Shown one piece after another: positions 27,813 through 38,200 of a DNA stretch of 64,000 bases. The position numbers and the translations under genes were made by a program. The stretch comes from CAZJLP01 sp964546955 (GTDB lineage Bacteria > Verrucomicrobiota > Verrucomicrobiia > Opitutales > Opitutaceae). Numbering within the stretch: position 1 is the first letter of the stretch; the number at the start of each line of letters is the position of its first letter. A model generated the notes under the pieces. That model ran no database searches and was not told the DNA's origin. It worked only from the letters and a program-made list of their open reading frames with translations. The DNA is taken from the NCBI GenBank assembly GCA_964546955.1, contig CAZJLP010000014.1, positions 22,044 to 86,043 on the forward strand, in the 5' to 3' direction.

Positions 27813-29266
27813 AAAACAAAAATATCCATCTCACCCTCTTGGCCATCTCGCTGTTCAGCGCCTGCGGCACCTTCGCCGCCAGCCACAGCGACGCGCCTCT
27901 CATCAAACAGGACCCGCAGGCGAACATCACGGATGTATACGCTTTCGTGGGCACGAAGTACGACGCGCCGGCGACGAAAGTGCTCAATGTGATCGTGCAT
28001 GTGCGCCCCTTCTCCGAGCCCGGCGATGGCGTGATGTACGATAAATTTTCCGACGACGCGCTCTACAGCATTCATATCGCCGACCCAAACACCGGAGCGA
28101 CCCTGACGCGGTACGATTTTCGCTTCTCCTCCGTAACCGGCGGATTGAAGAATCTGGACACGATCCTCAGCTACGGGCTCGGCACCGCGGCCGGACCGAT
28201 CCAGGACGTGGGAGACGCGCAGCAAAATTATCTGCAGACGTACTCCGTGACGAAAGTTGCCAACTCGTCGTCCGTCGTAATCGCGGAGTCCCTGAGAACA
28301 CCGCCGCCGAACGTGGGAAAAAACACCACGCCGCGGTACAACGACGCCTCGGGCAAAGCCGTCTCCGGCGCGATTTCCTTCGCGACCCTGGACCGCTACA
28401 CCCAGCAAACGGTCTACTCAGCGGGTTCCGGCGAGGCACTGTTCGCCGGACCGCGGGAGGACGGCTTTTTTGCGGACACCCCCGCAATCTTCGACTTCCT
28501 GGATTCCCGCATTCTCGATAACAATGGGACGCTGGCCGACGGTTTGGGCCAGGACGGCAACGGGGTGGACGGCTTTAAGGGGTTCAACGTGCTCGCGTTC
28601 GCAATTCAGATCCCCGTGGACTCCCTGCCCGCCGTTTCCTACACCGCTCCCTTCACGGGCCCGGCAACCGGGGTTGGCGTTTTCGCGTCGGTCAGCCGGC
28701 CTCGCGTAACCCTCCGCCGCACCGATGGCGAGCCCGTCAATTCAGGTCCCTGGATACAGGTGAATCGCATGGGCAATCCTCTGTTTAACGAAGTGCTCGT
28801 GGCGCTCCGCGACAAGGACAACTACAATCGCGCCGATCCCACCGTTGATGCGGCTCGCTTCAAAAAGTACGCGCTCAACCCTGAAGTCGGCGCCTTGGTG
28901 AACATCATCTATAAAACGGACTTCGTGACCTCCGGGCGCACCGACTTGGCCGCCGTCTTCATTCCCGACGTGCTGCGGGTGAACACAGCGACCCATCCGG
29001 TGCGTCTGGCCGGTCAGCCCGGCTTCAGTCGTTTGAGTTTCATCGGTTCGGATACGACCGACGGGGCCGCGGGCGGCTGGCCCAACGGCCGGCGCTTGGG
29101 CGACGATGTCGTCGACATCGCGCTCACCGCTGTCGCTAGCGGACCGTCCTATGGTTCGATCGTGGTGGTCGGCGACAACATCGACTCCAACGATCAGGCC
29201 TACAATCAGGTGTTCCCCTACTCGGGCACGCCGCACGCCGGGCCTTCCAATCGGAAAGACCCGTAA
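27809..29266 (+). CDS. DUF4331 family secreted protein
   Basis: 485 residues with a signal peptide (MKNKNIHLTLLAISLFSACGTFAAS). The mature N-terminus ASHSDAPLIKQDPQANITDVYAF is the family signature of DUF4331 (usual form SSHREAPLI..DP..D.TDVYAF). The family is widespread, secreted, and of unknown biochemical function. The Asp/His-rich start could bind metal, which is inference. The gene is coupled to a PEP-CTERM gene and is followed, after a hairpin, by TPR, HupE/UreJ-like and TonB-receptor genes. Confidence 0.92.
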   Translation: MKNKNIHLTLLAISLFSACGTFAASHSDAPLIKQDPQANITDVYAFVGTKYDAPATKVLNVIVHVRPFSEPGDGVMYDKFSDDALYSIHIADPNTGATLTRYDFRFSSVTGGLKNLDTILSYGLGTAAGPIQDVGDAQQNYLQTYSVTKVANSSSVVIAESLRTPPPNVGKNTTPRYNDASGKAVSGAISFATLDRYTQQTVYSAGSGEALFAGPREDGFFADTPAIFDFLDSRILDNNGTLADGLGQDGNGVDGFKGFNVLAFAIQIPVDSLPAVSYTAPFTGPATGVGVFASVSRPRVTLRRTDGEPVNSGPWIQVNRMGNPLFNEVLVALRDKDNYNRADPTVDAARFKKYALNPEVGALVNIIYKTDFVTSGRTDLAAVFIPDVLRVNTATHPVRLAGQPGFSRLSFIGSDTTDGAAGGWPNGRRLGDDVVDIALTAVASGPSYGSIVVVGDNIDSNDQAYNQVFPYSGTPHAGPSNRKDP

Positions 29267-29297
29267 ACTCTGACCCACGCCTCGCAACCGTAACCTC

Positions 29298-29328
29298 GAG
29301 GCACGCACGGAGCAGACGTGCGTGCCTC
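29298..29328 (+). promoter_or_regulatory. Strong intercistronic hairpin
   Basis: A perfect 12-bp stem (GAGGCACGCACG / CGTGCGTGCCTC) with a 7-nt loop (GAGCAGA) lies in the 75-bp gap between the DUF4331 and TPR genes, 13 bp before the TPR ATG. No T-tract follows, so it may be an RNA-processing or stability element, or an attenuator that sets unequal expression across the operon. An in-frame GTG at 29318 lies inside the stem, which argues for the ATG at 29342. Confidence 0.7.
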
Positions 29329-29341
29329 ACACTTTCATTCG

Positions 29342-30769
29342 ATGCGTACCTTTTCCGCGAGCCTCACCGCCGGCGCCGCGTGCGTCGCAATTCTCGGCAG
29401 CGCCTGGATGTACCGGCGAGCACAGCCGATCCGTACCGCGGCAGCCCACGCGCCCAGTTCGGATTCCGCCGTGGACCTACTCTCGCTCGCAAACACGCTC
29501 GCGGCCGCGCCGCGAAACGATGCGCTTGATCGGGATTTCGCACGCGTGCTCCGAGCGCTTCGCTCCAATGAAAAGGATTCGGACGCCTGGGTGCGGCTTG
29601 GAGACAACTTGAGCCGGCGCTCCCGCGGAAACCTCGATACTACGCTCTATCCCCAAATCGAAAAAATCTATCTGCGAGCCCACACGCTGGACGCGACCAA
29701 TGGAGACGCCTTGGCGGGGCTCGCCTGGATCGCAGGAGCGTGCCACCGTTTCGGTGACAGCATCGCCTGGGCCACGCTGGCCTTGCAGATCGAGGCCGAA
29801 CTTCCCGCCGCACATGGAATTATTGGCGACGCTGCCGTCGAGCTTGGTGACTTCGACAAGGCAGCCGTGCACTACCAACGCATGCTGGATTTGAAACCCG
29901 ACCTAGGTTCCTACAGCCGCGGCGCTCATCTGTTGTACCTGCGTGGAAAAGCTCAGGCCGCCATGGCCTTGATGAGACGCGCCATCGCCGCGGGCGCCCC
30001 CCACTCCGACGAAACTGCGTGGTGTGTGGCGGATCTCGCCCTGATGCTTTGCCGGGAAGGAGCCGCTGGCCCTGCCCTCACTCTGGTGGAGAACGAACTG
30101 CGCCACTTGCCGCGCAATATCGCGCTTCTCAATGCGGCCGGACACGCGCGCATGTCCCTCAACGATGACTCCGGTGCCATTGCCGCTTATGAGCAATCGC
30201 TCAGCCTCGCTCCGCAGCATGCGAGTCTGGCGGCACTCCATGATCTATATCTTTCCAGCGGCCGCCCCGAAGCCGCCGCTCTGGCAGCGAAGGAGCTGAT
30301 CGGCCTGCACGAACGCTTGAAGGGTACCGTGCTCGGTGGAGAGGGCCTGCTCGCACGTTTTTACGCAGATCGAGGCGACAATTTGACCGAGGCGATCAGA
30401 CTGGCGGAATACGAACACGCCCACCATGGCGGAGCCGCCAGCGCCGACACGCTTGCCTGGGTCTATCACCGCGCGGGACGAAATCAGGATGCGGCAAAGT
30501 TGATCCCCGCTATCCTCCGCAGCCGGGTCCCCGATCCGGCGATGCTATACCACGTAGCCATGATCGAGGAGGCGCTTGGCCTCGCCTGCGACGCACAACG
30601 CCATCTTTGCGCCGCCGTGGCTCGCCAACCCCGCTTCAATCCCGTGCATGCCCCCCGCGTTTATGCCACTCTCGAAAAAATTGGCTCTCGATCCCACGCC
30701 TCCACTCTCGTCCCGCGTAAAAGTGAACGTCTCGGTCAGCCTGCGGTGTTTTCGGAGATTTCGCCATGA
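29342..30769 (+). CDS. TPR-repeat protein with N-terminal membrane anchor
   Basis: 475 residues. One N-terminal hydrophobic segment (LTAGAACVAILGSAWMY) probably anchors it with the rest in the periplasm. Tetratricopeptide repeats cover most of the length (for example AHGIIGDAAVELGDFDKAAVHYQ and LLNAAGHARMSLNDDSGAIAAYE). The stop overlaps the ATG of the HupE/UreJ-like gene (ATGA). Together with DUF4331 and HupE/UreJ-like genes it forms a recurrent type of neighbourhood whose function is unknown. Confidence 0.86.
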   Translation: MRTFSASLTAGAACVAILGSAWMYRRAQPIRTAAAHAPSSDSAVDLLSLANTLAAAPRNDALDRDFARVLRALRSNEKDSDAWVRLGDNLSRRSRGNLDTTLYPQIEKIYLRAHTLDATNGDALAGLAWIAGACHRFGDSIAWATLALQIEAELPAAHGIIGDAAVELGDFDKAAVHYQRMLDLKPDLGSYSRGAHLLYLRGKAQAAMALMRRAIAAGAPHSDETAWCVADLALMLCREGAAGPALTLVENELRHLPRNIALLNAAGHARMSLNDDSGAIAAYEQSLSLAPQHASLAALHDLYLSSGRPEAAALAAKELIGLHERLKGTVLGGEGLLARFYADRGDNLTEAIRLAEYEHAHHGGAASADTLAWVYHRAGRNQDAAKLIPAILRSRVPDPAMLYHVAMIEEALGLACDAQRHLCAAVARQPRFNPVHAPRVYATLEKIGSRSHASTLVPRKSERLGQPAVFSEISP

Positions 30770-31860
30770 ATCCTCTGCGCCCCGGCCTTTTCTGGATACT
30801 CTCGGTCCTGGCTCTGGGATGTTCGCAGATGCAAGCGCACTCGCCGAGCCTGAGCTTCCTCAAGCTCGAAGCAGAGGCTAAACGTGTGGAGCTCACGCTG
30901 CAGCTGACGCCGAGCGACCTGGACAACGACGGTCGCGCGTCGAAAGAGGAACTGGCCATCGCGCAGAAGCTTCTCGAGCGCTCGGCAGACAAGTGGGTCG
31001 TCGTAACGAGCGGGGAGCGCGAGATCCGAATCGATGCTCAATGGATTCGCATCGAAGTCACCGACGATGCGGTGGTGTGGCGTGCCCGCTTGTCAGCAGA
31101 GCCGACAGGCATCTGGGCCCTCGCCCTTCCGGAGCTGCGTGCGCTGGGGCCGGGTCATCGGCAATTTGTGTCGGCTGTGCTTCACGGACAAAGCGTGGCT
31201 GCCGGACTTCTTTCCTCGGAAAACTCCACTCTCCAAATCCACTGGCCTGCGCTCTCCGTGGCTGACGGAGCAACTGCCCCCCTACAAGAATCTAAAAACA
31301 ACCGGCCTGATTTGATCGGGTTCTTCGAGCTCGGCATTCACCATATCCTCACGGGCTACGATCATCTCCTCTACCTCGCCGGTCTTGTCATGGTTTTTAC
31401 GCGCTTCGGTCGCGTAGTGCAGGTGGTCACCAGCTTCACCGTCGGGCATTCGTTAAGCCTCGGTCTGGCTACGCTTGGTCTGGCCGATTTACCGACGCAG
31501 GTCATCGAGCCTCTGATCGCCGCGTCGATCATTTTTGTCGGCATTGAAAATCTCGTATTGAGAGGCCGCGAGCCCCGTATGCGCTGGATGGTTGCCCTTA
31601 TCTTTGGCCTCGTGCATGGCTTCGGGTTCGCGGGACTTCTGCGTGAAATCGGCGTTGGCCAGGGCGGAGCGCCGTTTCTGCCGCCTTTGCTTGCGTTCAA
31701 TCTCGGGGTGGAATTCGGGCAGACCGCCATCGTCGCTCTGCTACTACCTTTGCTCCTCTGGGCAAGACGACGGCCCAAGTTCGTGGCGACAGGTCTACCG
31801 TTGCTCTCGTCGCTCGTCGTCATGGTGGGATCCTATTGGCTCATCGAGCGTGTGGGGTGA
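30766..31860 (+). CDS. HupE/UreJ_2-like membrane protein with N-terminal EF-hand-type loop
   Basis: 364 residues. A signal peptide (about 1-24) leads to a soluble domain that holds a canonical EF-hand loop at 51-62 (DLDNDGRASKEE). Six or so transmembrane helices fill residues about 180-364. They carry the family's His motifs: GIHHILTGYDHLLYL, SFTVGHSLSLGLA and GLVHGFGFAGLL. Classical HupE/UreJ proteins are Ni2+/Co2+ permeases. This branch is uncharacterised, so metal transport is inference from the His motifs. It is coupled to the TPR gene, and a TonB receptor follows 148 bp later. Confidence 0.88.
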   Translation: MNPLRPGLFWILSVLALGCSQMQAHSPSLSFLKLEAEAKRVELTLQLTPSDLDNDGRASKEELAIAQKLLERSADKWVVVTSGEREIRIDAQWIRIEVTDDAVVWRARLSAEPTGIWALALPELRALGPGHRQFVSAVLHGQSVAAGLLSSENSTLQIHWPALSVADGATAPLQESKNNRPDLIGFFELGIHHILTGYDHLLYLAGLVMVFTRFGRVVQVVTSFTVGHSLSLGLATLGLADLPTQVIEPLIAASIIFVGIENLVLRGREPRMRWMVALIFGLVHGFGFAGLLREIGVGQGGAPFLPPLLAFNLGVEFGQTAIVALLLPLLLWARRRPKFVATGLPLLSSLVVMVGSYWLIERVG

Positions 31861-32008
31861 AGTCTCAGCACCGGCAGCAAATGTCACCGCGTAGTCACAT
31901 TGCAGGGGTGGAGCCCGATCTCCGAGCGGGCTAAACGTGTCGCCCGCTTTGCACAGCAAATTCGTCCGCGCCCAACCTCCGAGGAACGCGGGCCCGCAAG
32001 AAACAACC

Positions 32009-34090
32009 ATGTCTGCCTTTCTCTTCAGCGGCATACCGGCGCACCTGCTTTTTCTCATTCTGCTCGGTGGCCAAGCGTCACTGCTCCAGGCCCAATTCGC
32101 CACCGAGCCCGCGAAATTGGATCCGTTTGTAGTTTTCGGCCGCGCCGCCGATCTGGTGAGCGTGGCCGAAACCTCCTCGGAGGGAAGCGTGGGCTATCGC
32201 GAGCTCGCGGACCGCCCGTTTCTTCGACGCGGCGAATTGCTCGAAGTCATTCCGGGCGTGGTGACCACCCAGCATTCCGGTGGCGGCAAAGCGAACCAGT
32301 ATTTCCTTCGGGGCTTCAATCTCGATCACGGCACGGATTTTTCCATCAGCGTCGATGGCATGCCGGTGAATATGCGGTCTCACGGTCACGGTCAGGGTTA
32401 CGCCGACCTCAACTTTATCATTCCCGAATTTGTGCAGAGCGTGGACTACACCAAGGGACCGTTTGCCCCGGAAATCGGAGATTTTTCCTCGGCGGGAGCC
32501 GCGGTCTTCACCTTGTTTAAAACCCTGCCGGCGAACTTCGCCACAATCGAGGCAGGAGAGCATAACTATCAGCGATTCGCAGTTGGGCAGACTGAACATG
32601 GCGCCGGCGGAGCAGCCACCACCTTCGGTTTCGAGGCGACCCACGATGACGGGCCGTGGGTGCTGAAAGAGAAACTCAGGCGATACAACGGCATGGCGCG
32701 TCGTACCTGGATCCGCCCGAACGACCAGGAGTTCTCGCTCACAGCTCTGGGCTATGCGGCAAAATGGAACTCGACCGATCAAGTGCCACTTCGTGCCGTG
32801 GAGAGCGGGTTCACCGATCGTTTCGGCAACATCGACCCAACCGACGGAGGAGAGTCGGAGCGCGCGAGCCTGTCTTTCGATTGGTCCCGCCGCGATTCCG
32901 ATTCCGTGATCCGTCTGAACGTTTACGCGATCTATTACCGGCTGAATCTCTTTTCAAATTTCACGTACTTCCTCGACGATCCCGTCAACGGTGATCAATT
33001 CAACCAGCGAGACCGGCGAGGCGTGGCTGGCGCCAGCCTCGTACGAAGTGGCGCGGTCAGCTGGGGCGGTCGGAAAACAGAAGGCAGCGCAGGGGTGCAG
33101 GTGCGTCATGATGCAGTCGGCGAACTCAGTCTCCGCCACGCGAGCAAGCGGGAGTTGATCGACGTCGTGCGAGACGACGAGGTCCAAGAGTCGAGTGCGG
33201 GAATTTTCGGTAAAGCGACGACTCATTGGACCGATTGGGCGCGCAGCGAAGTAGGACTGCGCGGCGACTTTTATTCCTTCGAAGTGGACAGCGACAATCC
33301 GTTGAATTCGGGAAACCGCAGAGCCGCCATTGCGAGCCCCAAGATCGGTCTTGTGTTCGGACCGTGGAACCAAACAGAGCTCTACCTCAATGCCGGACTT
33401 GGCTTTCATAGCAACGATGCGCGCGGAACAACCATTCGCGTCGATCCTAGCGATGGCGTCACGCCGCTGAATCGCGTGAACCCATTGGTTCGCTCGCGGG
33501 GCTTCGAAACCGGCCTGAGGACCTCCTTCCTGCCGGGACTGGTGAGCACCGTCTCGTTGTGGACCCTGGATCTCGACTCGGAGCTTGTTTTCGTCGGTGA
33601 CGCCGGGGGCACCGAACCCAGCGGCGCCACCCGCCGTTACGGCGTGGAATTCTCAAACTTCTACCGGGCGGCGAGCTGGCTCGCGATGGATGCCGACGTT
33701 TCTTTTACGCGTGCGCGTTACCAGGACGGCGCGCCGGCAGACCGGGTGACAAATTCCATCGACACCGTCGTGACCGCGGGTGTCGTGGTGGGAAGGCCGG
33801 ACGGCTTCTTTGGCAGCCTGCGCCTGCGCTATTTCGGCGAACAGCCGCTGATCGAGGACAACGCGGTCAGACAACGGTCGTCCACGACGTTCAACGCCCG
33901 CTTGGGCTGGAAGAACCGCGACTGGGAACTCGCGCTTAATTTTCTGAACGCACTCGACGAAAAAAATGACGACATCGCCTACTTCTATTCCTCCCGTCTG
34001 AACGGTGAAGCCGCAACCGGCATCGACGATGTCCATTCGCATCCCGCCGAACCGCGAACCGTGCGCTTCACTCTTACCCGCCGATTCTAA
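32009..34090 (+). CDS. TonB-dependent receptor
   Basis: 693 residues from the ATG before the signal peptide (MSAFLFSGIPAHLLFLILLGG); an upstream in-frame ATG at 31937 is less likely. The plug domain (about 35-170) has LLEVIPGVVTTQHSGGGKANQYFLRGF, then VNMRSHGHGQGYADLNF. The His-rich RSHGHGQG loop is a feature that could contact a metal ligand. The barrel ends in Phe (TLTRRF). There is no STN domain. Its position right after a HupE/UreJ-like gene suggests a shared substrate, perhaps a metal; this is inference. Confidence 0.9.
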   Translation: MSAFLFSGIPAHLLFLILLGGQASLLQAQFATEPAKLDPFVVFGRAADLVSVAETSSEGSVGYRELADRPFLRRGELLEVIPGVVTTQHSGGGKANQYFLRGFNLDHGTDFSISVDGMPVNMRSHGHGQGYADLNFIIPEFVQSVDYTKGPFAPEIGDFSSAGAAVFTLFKTLPANFATIEAGEHNYQRFAVGQTEHGAGGAATTFGFEATHDDGPWVLKEKLRRYNGMARRTWIRPNDQEFSLTALGYAAKWNSTDQVPLRAVESGFTDRFGNIDPTDGGESERASLSFDWSRRDSDSVIRLNVYAIYYRLNLFSNFTYFLDDPVNGDQFNQRDRRGVAGASLVRSGAVSWGGRKTEGSAGVQVRHDAVGELSLRHASKRELIDVVRDDEVQESSAGIFGKATTHWTDWARSEVGLRGDFYSFEVDSDNPLNSGNRRAAIASPKIGLVFGPWNQTELYLNAGLGFHSNDARGTTIRVDPSDGVTPLNRVNPLVRSRGFETGLRTSFLPGLVSTVSLWTLDLDSELVFVGDAGGTEPSGATRRYGVEFSNFYRAASWLAMDADVSFTRARYQDGAPADRVTNSIDTVVTAGVVVGRPDGFFGSLRLRYFGEQPLIEDNAVRQRSSTTFNARLGWKNRDWELALNFLNALDEKNDDIAYFYSSRLNGEAATGIDDVHSHPAEPRTVRFTLTRRF

Positions 34091-34290
34091 CTCACGCCAA
34101 CGATCGACGGTAGATCGGTTCCTCAATCGTTTTCGATCGATAGCCATTCCGATAGATTGTTTCACCCGTCGTCGCTGAGAAGAAGCGCGCCGCCGGCGGA
34201 GTCGTGCGAGCAGCCGCGTGTAGAGAAGCATCCGCAATACAATTCGAAATCAACACGTGTGTTCGGTGGGGATCTCAGCTACACCAGCCA

Positions 34291-35004
34291 ATGAGCAACT
34301 TTTTCGAGGAGCTGGATTTTCAGCCGACAGCAATAGGCGATCTGTCCTTGCGTCGTAAACGCGTCGCGATGCTGGGCGATCTAGAGGTCTTTGAAGTTAA
34401 GCTCGGCGAGTCGTTTCTCATGTCCAGCCTGTTCCACGCCGTGGAGGATGCATTGGCCAATCTTGGACTGGCCGAGATCAGTGCGGACGAATGCGACGTC
34501 GTTGTCGGGGGTCTCGGACTTGGCTACACAGCGGTGGCCGCCCTGGCGCATGCGAAGGTAAGATCGCTCGTGGTGATCGACGCGCTGGAGCCTGTGATCG
34601 GCTGGCATCGACGCGGACTGGTTCCCCTCGGAGCGAAACTCACCGGGGACCCGAGATGCCGTCTGGCCCTCGGAGATTTTTTCCTTCTCGCGGCCTCGGA
34701 GGAAGGCTTTGTGCCGGGCCGCCGGTTTCATGCGGTGCTCCTCGATATCGACCACTCGCCGCGCAATCTTCTGCACCCCCGCCACTCTGCTTTCTATTCA
34801 ACCGACGGACTGCGCGCACTGGCCAAGCATCTTCATGCGGAAGGGATTTTCGCCATGTGGTCCGACGAGCCGCCGGACGCAGAGTTCGTTCAGTTGCTGG
34901 AGACGGTGTTCAGCGACGTCCGGGCCGAAACAGTTACCTTTCCCAATCCACTGTTGGACCGCGATTCAGCAAGTACAGTTTACCTCGCACGGAAAACCGG
35001 GTAA
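34291..35004 (+). CDS. Spermidine-synthase-like SAM-binding protein
   Basis: 237 residues from ATG 34291 (an upstream in-frame start at 34204 adds 29 unlikely residues). A Rossmann-type methyltransferase / spermidine-synthase fold is indicated by the Gly-rich motif VVVGGLGLGYTAVAAL, the acidic strand end VVIDALEPV and the later LLDIDHSP (motif VLLDID). Related stand-alone proteins are annotated as spermidine-synthase-like, often without proven aminopropyltransferase activity. It is cytoplasmic and appears monocistronic. Substrate unknown. Confidence 0.8.
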   Translation: MSNFFEELDFQPTAIGDLSLRRKRVAMLGDLEVFEVKLGESFLMSSLFHAVEDALANLGLAEISADECDVVVGGLGLGYTAVAALAHAKVRSLVVIDALEPVIGWHRRGLVPLGAKLTGDPRCRLALGDFFLLAASEEGFVPGRRFHAVLLDIDHSPRNLLHPRHSAFYSTDGLRALAKHLHAEGIFAMWSDEPPDAEFVQLLETVFSDVRAETVTFPNPLLDRDSASTVYLARKTG

Positions 35005-35243
35005 CGGCCAAGGGCGCAATCGAGCGTTTCTGTCCTGCAGCGCGCCCCGGCGTGCTCTGGGGCTCCATCGGAAAATCGAATACGCCGGCCGTAGGGGAAA
35101 CCCTGAACGGCGAACAACATTTATGTGACTAGACGGACTTTGAATTTGGGAGTGTAATTCGCCCTCCCCCTGCTCGGTTTTTCGGTGTGCGATGCTTCAC
35201 GTAGAGCAATCCCGTTGAACTGGAGCGGAAGACCCACTTCCCG

Positions 35244-38200
35244 ATGAATTCATTGTCCCTGCGTTGCTGTTTCGCTCTACTCCTTGGATTGGCGCAGGCC
35301 CTCGCGGCCTCCGCCGCCACCACTACGGTTAACTCCCTGTCCGCGCTGCAGACCGCTATTAATAACGCGGTCGCGGGCGACGAGATTGTCGTCCAGAACG
35401 GCACTTATACATCGACCGCGGCGATCACGATCAACCGCGTGGGAGAACCCGGCAGTCCCATCCTCATCCGCGCGGAATCGGTGGGCGGAGTGACGATCGG
35501 CGGCAGCGCCGGCTTCCGTTTTGCGAGCCCGGCCGGGTACGTGACGGTACAGGGATTCGTCTTCACTCACGCCGGGTCGATCAACATGCCCAGCGGCACC
35601 CATCACCTCCGGCTCACGCGAAACGTCATTCAACTCACGATTCCCGCAGGTTCCGACGTATCGTACGTCAACATCAGCGGCAACGACTTTGAAATCGACT
35701 ACAACGAGCTGCGCAACAAAACGACTCTGGGCAACATGCTCGACATCACAGGCTCCGGCAGTCAGGTGGCGCGCAGGCTTTGGGTCCATCACAACTATTT
35801 CCACGACTTCACAAGCCCGGGCGGGAATGGTGCGGAAACGGTTCGCTGGGGGCTGAGTGGTCTGAGTCTGTCGACGGGCGATGGGCTGTGCGAATACAAC
35901 CTCTTTGTTCGCTGCACGGGCGAGAACGAGATGATCTCGAACAAGTCGTCCGGAAACACCTTCCGCTACAATACGGTGCTCGATTCGCCGGGCGGCGAAA
36001 TCAGTCAGCGCCATGGCGACAACTGCTACTATTATGGCAACTACATGCGGAACACCTCAGGTATTCGCATCTACGGGGACAACCACCAAGTCTTCAGCAA
36101 CTATATCGTCAACAGTTCAAAGGGCATCGATATGGGCAACGGCGACGGCGATGTGCGCGCCGGATCGCCCCTGACCGCGCACGACCGGCCGGACAACTGC
36201 GTGGTGGTCTTCAATACGCTCATCAACAATAACGTCCATTATCAGATGGGCGGCCGCACCAACGGCCTCGGCGCGACCAACACCACCTTTGCCAACAACA
36301 TCATGCAGGGGGGTACCACATCGGTCAGCATCAGCGGGAGCGCGCCGTACACGAACCCCGTCTGGGGCGGCAACATCGTTTGGAATGTGACCAACGGCGG
36401 CGGCAGCTCCATGCCGGCCGGCACGTACACAATCGTCAATCCGCTGCTCGTGGCCGATGCCAACGGCATCTTCCATCTCGACGCTGGCAGCCCGGCGATC
36501 GACGCCGCGGTCGGGACCTATCCAGAGGTTACCGCCGATCAAGACGGCCAGCCCCGTCCCGAGACGGGCAAAGACATCGGCGCGGACGAAGTCTCCAGCG
36601 CCGCCATCACGGCACGGATCCTCACCCCTGCGGACGTCGGTCCCACCGCCGGATTAATTTTGCCGCCGGCAGCGCCGACTTTCAGCCTCCCGTCCGAGGT
36701 CTACAGCGGACCGCAGTCGATCAGCCTCACCACCATCACGCCGGGGGCGTCGATTCGCTACACGACGGACGGCAGCACCCCCTCGGAGGCCATCGGCACA
36801 CTCTACACGGGGCCGATCACAGTCTCGGAGACGACCACGCTGAGGGCCATCGCTTTTGCGCCCGGGGTGCCGAACAGCCCGGTGTCGACCGCGACGTATA
36901 CGATCACCAGCGAGCCGCCTGTTGCCACGCCCGTCTTCGCGCCCCCCGGAGGCAACTACCCGTCGATCCAAACGGTGACGATCACGTCAGCCACACCGGG
37001 CGCGACAATCCGTTATACGGCAGACGGCAGTGCTCCTTCGCCGACCAAAGGCACGATCTATTCCGGTCCGATCACGGTGAATTCCAACATGACGCTCCGC
37101 GCCGTCGCCTACGCGCCCGGCCTGCAGACCAGCGCCATCGCGAGCGCGACCTATAACATTATTATCTCGTATGAAGCGGAGACGATGCCCCACACGGAGG
37201 CGGGCGGCAGCTATTCGGTCGCGTTCGAAGACACGGCGAGCGGAGGCCAGTTCGCGAGCCCGAATATCACCGACCCGAGCGACCCGCGCTATCCGGAGCG
37301 CCGTCGCTATGTGACGCTGAACGCGGATGGCACCCCGCCGCCTCCAGATGGCGAATACATCGAGTTCACGCTCCCGGTAATTCCGGCCGGCACGTATAAT
37401 CTCATCCTGCGCTACAAGACGCACCCAAACAATCGGTCGGTCATGCGCCTCTTTGTTGACGGCACGCCCCTGGGCTCCGATCTGAACCAGCTCGCCTCCG
37501 CGACCTTCCGCAACCAGGACTTCGGCGTCGTACGCTTTGCGACCGCCCAGTCTCACGTGCTGCGTCTCGCCGTGGTCGGCAAAACCAATGCCACGACCAC
37601 GCCGTGGAACATTACCGCCGACGTGATCATCCTCCAGCCCGACACGACGGCCCCCGCCATCGGCACACTGCCCGACAAGACCGTCGAGGCGACTGGCGCA
37701 GACGGAGCCGTGGTGACGTATAGTGGCACCGCCACCGATAACAAGGACGGTGCGGTTTCCGTCACCTTCAGCCCGGCGTCGGGCAGCCTGTTCCCGATCG
37801 GGACGACGCTCGTCACCGCGACCGCTTCGGATTTCGCGGGCAATGTCGGGACGAAAACGTTTAACGTGATCGTTCGCCCGAGCTACGCTTCGTGGGCCGT
37901 GGAGAGTGGATTGACCCCGCCGTTCGACAGCATCGGCGCGGACGCTGACGGCGACGGCATTCAGAATCTGATCGAGTACTTCCACGGCTCCAGCCCCACC
38001 GCGTCGAATCCGGCGGGGCTGCCCACCGGCGAAGTCCAGGGCAGCGAATTCCTTTTCCGCTTCACGCGCGATCAGGCCGCCACCGGTCTGACTTACCGCG
38101 TCGCGGTTTCTAACGATCTCGTGAACTGGACGACTGTTTCGTCCGCGCCAGAGATCGAATCGACCGACGAGACGATCGACACGTACGTGGCGGCGCTGCC

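Noticed and set aside
31861..32008. Possible riboswitch before the TonB receptor
   Set aside because: Only short imperfect stems (AGCCCG / CGGGCT and a bulged GCAATGT pair) are visible, too weak to call.
36987..37985. Minus-strand frame of 332 codons
   Set aside because: Antisense shadow within the PL6 lyase gene; no domain signal.
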